DNA from: Comamonadaceae bacterium
Lineage (GTDB): Bacteria; Pseudomonadota; Gammaproteobacteria; Burkholderiales; Burkholderiaceae_C
DNA length: 7,394 nt
Direction: 5' to 3'
Assembly (NCBI GenBank): GCA_947455585.1
Contig: CANGOY010000086.1
Coordinates: 1 to 7,394, forward strand
Below the pieces are notes generated by a model that had not been told where the DNA came from, did not search any database, and saw only the letters and a program-made list of their open reading frames with translations. A program made the translations under genes and the position numbers. Each line of letters begins with the position of its first letter. The first letter of the stretch is position 1. Shown here piece after piece: positions 5,597 to 7,394 of the stretch.

Positions 5597-7394
5597 TTAA
5601 GCAGTTTTTGGCGCATCCAAATTACGCAAGCGAATGTGCAATTCGCGCAACTGCTTTTCGTCCACAGGGCTAGGTGCTTGGGTGAGCAAACACTGAGCGC
5701 GCTGGGTCTTGGGGAAAGCAATCACGTCGCGGATGGATTCAGCACCAGTCATGAGCGTGACGATGCGGTCCAAACCGAAAGCCAAACCGCCGTGTGGCGG
5801 CGCGCCGTATTGCAACGCGTCGAGCAAGAAGCCGAACTTGAGCTGGGCTTCTTCAGGTGTGATTTTCAACGCGTCAAACACTTTTTGTTGCACGTCAGCG
5901 CGGTGGATACGGACTGAACCGCCACCCATTTCCCAGCCGTTCAACACCATGTCGTAACCCTTGGAAATGCACTTCTCAGGCGCGGTGACCATCCAGTCTT
6001 CATGGCCGTCTTTGGGCGCGGTGAAGGGGTGGTGCACGGCGGTGTAGCGTTGGCTTTCGTCATCAAACTCAAACATCGGAAAGTCGACCACCCACATTGG
6101 GGCCCAACGGTCTTCGAACAAACCGTTTTTCTTGCCGAACTCGCTATGACCAATCTTGATACGCAAAGCTCCGATGGCGTCGTTGACAATTTTTGCCTTG
6201 TCAGCACCGAAGAAAATCAAGTCGCCATCTTGTGCGCCTGTACGCTCCAACACTGCGGCCAAAGCTGCGTCGTGGATGTTTTTCACGATGGGTGACTGCA
6301 AGCCGTCACGGCCCTTGGCCAACTCGTTCACGCGGATGTAAGCCAAGCCCTTAGCACCATAAATCTTGACGAACTCGGTATAGGCATCAATCTCGCCACG
6401 GCTGATGCCGCCGCCTTCGACCGAACCATTGGGCACGCGCAGAGCCACCACGCGGCCGCCCTTCATGTTGGCAGCGCCTGAGAACACTTTGAAGTCCACA
6501 TCACCCATGACATCGGTCAGCTCGGTGAACTGCAATTTCACGCGCAAGTCGGGCTTGTCAGAGCCGTAGATGTGCATGGCGTCTTGGTACGTCATGACAG
6601 GGAACTCGCCGAGGTCCACGCCAATGGTGTTGGTGAACACGCGCTTAATCATGCCTTGGAACATGTCGCGGATTTCTTCCTCGCTCAAGAACGAGGTTTC
6701 AATATCAATCTGGGTGAATTCAGGTTGACGGTCAGCACGCAAGTCTTCGTCGCGGAAGCACTTGGTGATTTGGTAGTAACGGTCGTAGCCCGCCACCATC
6801 AACAGCTGCTTGAACAATTGAGGTGACTGTGGCAACGCAAAGAAGTGGCCGTCATGCACACGGCTAGGCACGAGGTAATCGCGCGCGCCTTCGGGCGTGC
6901 TCTTGGTGAGCATCGGAGTTTCGATGTCTACGAAACCGTTTTCGTCCAAGTACTTGCGCACTTCCATCGACACTTTGTAGCGAAGCATCAAGTTGTTTTG
7001 CATGTACGGGCGACGCAGGTCGAGCACGCGGTGTGTAAGGCGCGTGGTCTCAGACAAGTTGTCGTCGTCAATTTGGAACGGCGGCGTGACCGACTCGTTC
7101 AGCACAATGAGTTCGTGACACAGCACTTCAATCTTGCCGCTCTTCAAGCCTTCGTTGGTCGTGCCATCCGGACGGGCGCGCACCAAGCCTTTGACTTGGA
7201 TACAAAACTCATTGCGCACGTTCTCGGCCACGTTGAACATCTCAGCGCGGTCTGGGTCGCACACGACTTGCACGTAGCCTTCGCGGTCACGCAGATCAAT
7301 AAAGATGACGCCGCCGTGGTCACGACGACGGTTGACCCAGCCGCACAGGCTCACGGTTTGGCCATTGAGGGCTTCGGTCACGAGACCGCAATAG
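5597..7394 (-). CDS. aspS: aspartyl-tRNA synthetase, probably non-discriminating Asp/Asn type (start outside window)
   Basis: This class II synthetase joins aspartate to its tRNA. The frame stays open to the right edge: before the GTG at 7381 the codons read Tyr-Cys-Gly-Leu, matching the HYCG start region of bacterial AspRS, so the GTG is an internal Val and only about four residues are missing. Counting that Tyr as 1, 598 residues are visible. They comprise the N-terminal OB-fold anticodon domain (about 1-105), motif 1 around GFVDIETPML (153-162), a QSPQ loop at 189-192, motif 2 FRDEDLRADRQPEFTQ (213-228), the bacterial GAD insertion (about 290-430), and motif 3 GLAFGLDRI (536-544). RRRDHGG with His26, and Gly77 in RPDGTTN, are the residues associated with AspRS enzymes that also charge tRNA-Asn. 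Such enzymes work with the GatCAB amidotransferase; no gat gene is in this window. A strong terminator follows the stop. Confidence 0.97.
   Translation of the reverse strand, partial: YCGLVTEALNGQTVSLCGWVNRRRDHGGVIFIDLRDREGYVQVVCDPDRAEMFNVAENVRNEFCIQVKGLVRARPDGTTNEGLKSGKIEVLCHELIVLNESVTPPFQIDDDNLSETTRLTHRVLDLRRPYMQNNLMLRYKVSMEVRKYLDENGFVDIETPMLTKSTPEGARDYLVPSRVHDGHFFALPQSPQLFKQLLMVAGYDRYYQITKCFRDEDLRADRQPEFTQIDIETSFLSEEEIRDMFQGMIKRVFTNTIGVDLGEFPVMTYQDAMHIYGSDKPDLRVKLQFTELTDVMGDVDFKVFSGAANMKGGRVVALRVPNGSVEGGGISRGEIDAYTEFVKIYGAKGLAYIRVNELAKGRDGLQSPIVKNIHDAALAAVLERTGAQDGDLIFFGADKAKIVNDAIGALRIKIGHSEFGKKNGLFEDRWAPMWVVDFPMFEFDDESQRYTAVHHPFTAPKDGHEDWMVTAPEKCISKGYDMVLNGWEMGGGSVRIHRADVQQKVFDALKITPEEAQLKFGFLLDALQYGAPPHGGLAFGLDRIVTLMTGAESIRDVIAFPKTQRAQCLLTQAPSPVDEKQLRELHIRLRNLDAPKTA

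Noticed and set aside
7379..7381. GTG as the aspS start codon
   Set aside because: The frame continues upstream to the window edge with Tyr-Cys-Gly-Leu, the conserved N-terminal sequence of bacterial AspRS, so the GTG codes for an internal Val.
1..7394. tRNA or rRNA genes, CRISPR arrays, insertion sequences, or a defence or mobile system
   Set aside because: Almost every base is accounted for by six protein genes of ordinary families. I saw no cloverleaf-like sequence, regularly spaced repeats, transposase, integrase or terminal inverted repeats.

Overview
The window looks like ordinary chromosome of a freshwater-type betaproteobacterium, most likely Burkholderiales/Comamonadaceae (Limnohabitans- or Rhodoferax-like). 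This is inferred from the style of AspRS, KatG and the alpha/beta hydrolase and from the moderately high GC; no rRNA or other firm taxonomic marker is present. Coding density is very high and I found no tRNA, CRISPR array, insertion sequence, prophage or attachment site.

Layout from left to right: (1) the 3' end of a plus-strand gene for a probable outer-membrane beta-barrel protein, with a striking AT-rich patch inside it; (2) a complete plus-strand class I SAM-dependent methyltransferase (404-1531), possibly leaderless; (3) a minus-strand alpha/beta hydrolase with a Pro/Glu-rich C-terminal tail (1497-2594), whose 3' end overlaps the methyltransferase tail to tail; (4) a plus-strand stand-alone ABC ATPase with altered catalytic residues (2685-3260); (5) a minus-strand katG catalase-peroxidase (3257-5419), meeting the ABC gene tail to tail with a 4-base overlap; (6) a strong hairpin terminator (5537-5562) separating katG from (7) the minus-strand aspS, which runs off the right edge a few codons short of its start.

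The genes do not form one pathway. aspS is translation housekeeping and katG is peroxide defence. The hydrolase, ABC ATPase and methyltransferase have a family-level call but no known substrate. Only the methyltransferase (after the barrel gene) and katG (after aspS) follow a neighbour on the same strand, and a terminator separates the second pair, so most genes here are probably transcribed singly.

I did not find a clearly new biological system. The points most worth a second look are the ABC ATPase with Walker-B Glu changed to Gln and no recognisable H-loop His, the hydrolase lacking the usual acid residue after strand 7, the base-composition mosaic in the beta-barrel gene, the probable non-discriminating AspRS, and the inverted repeat centred on the hydrolase stop codon in the overlapping convergent gene ends.
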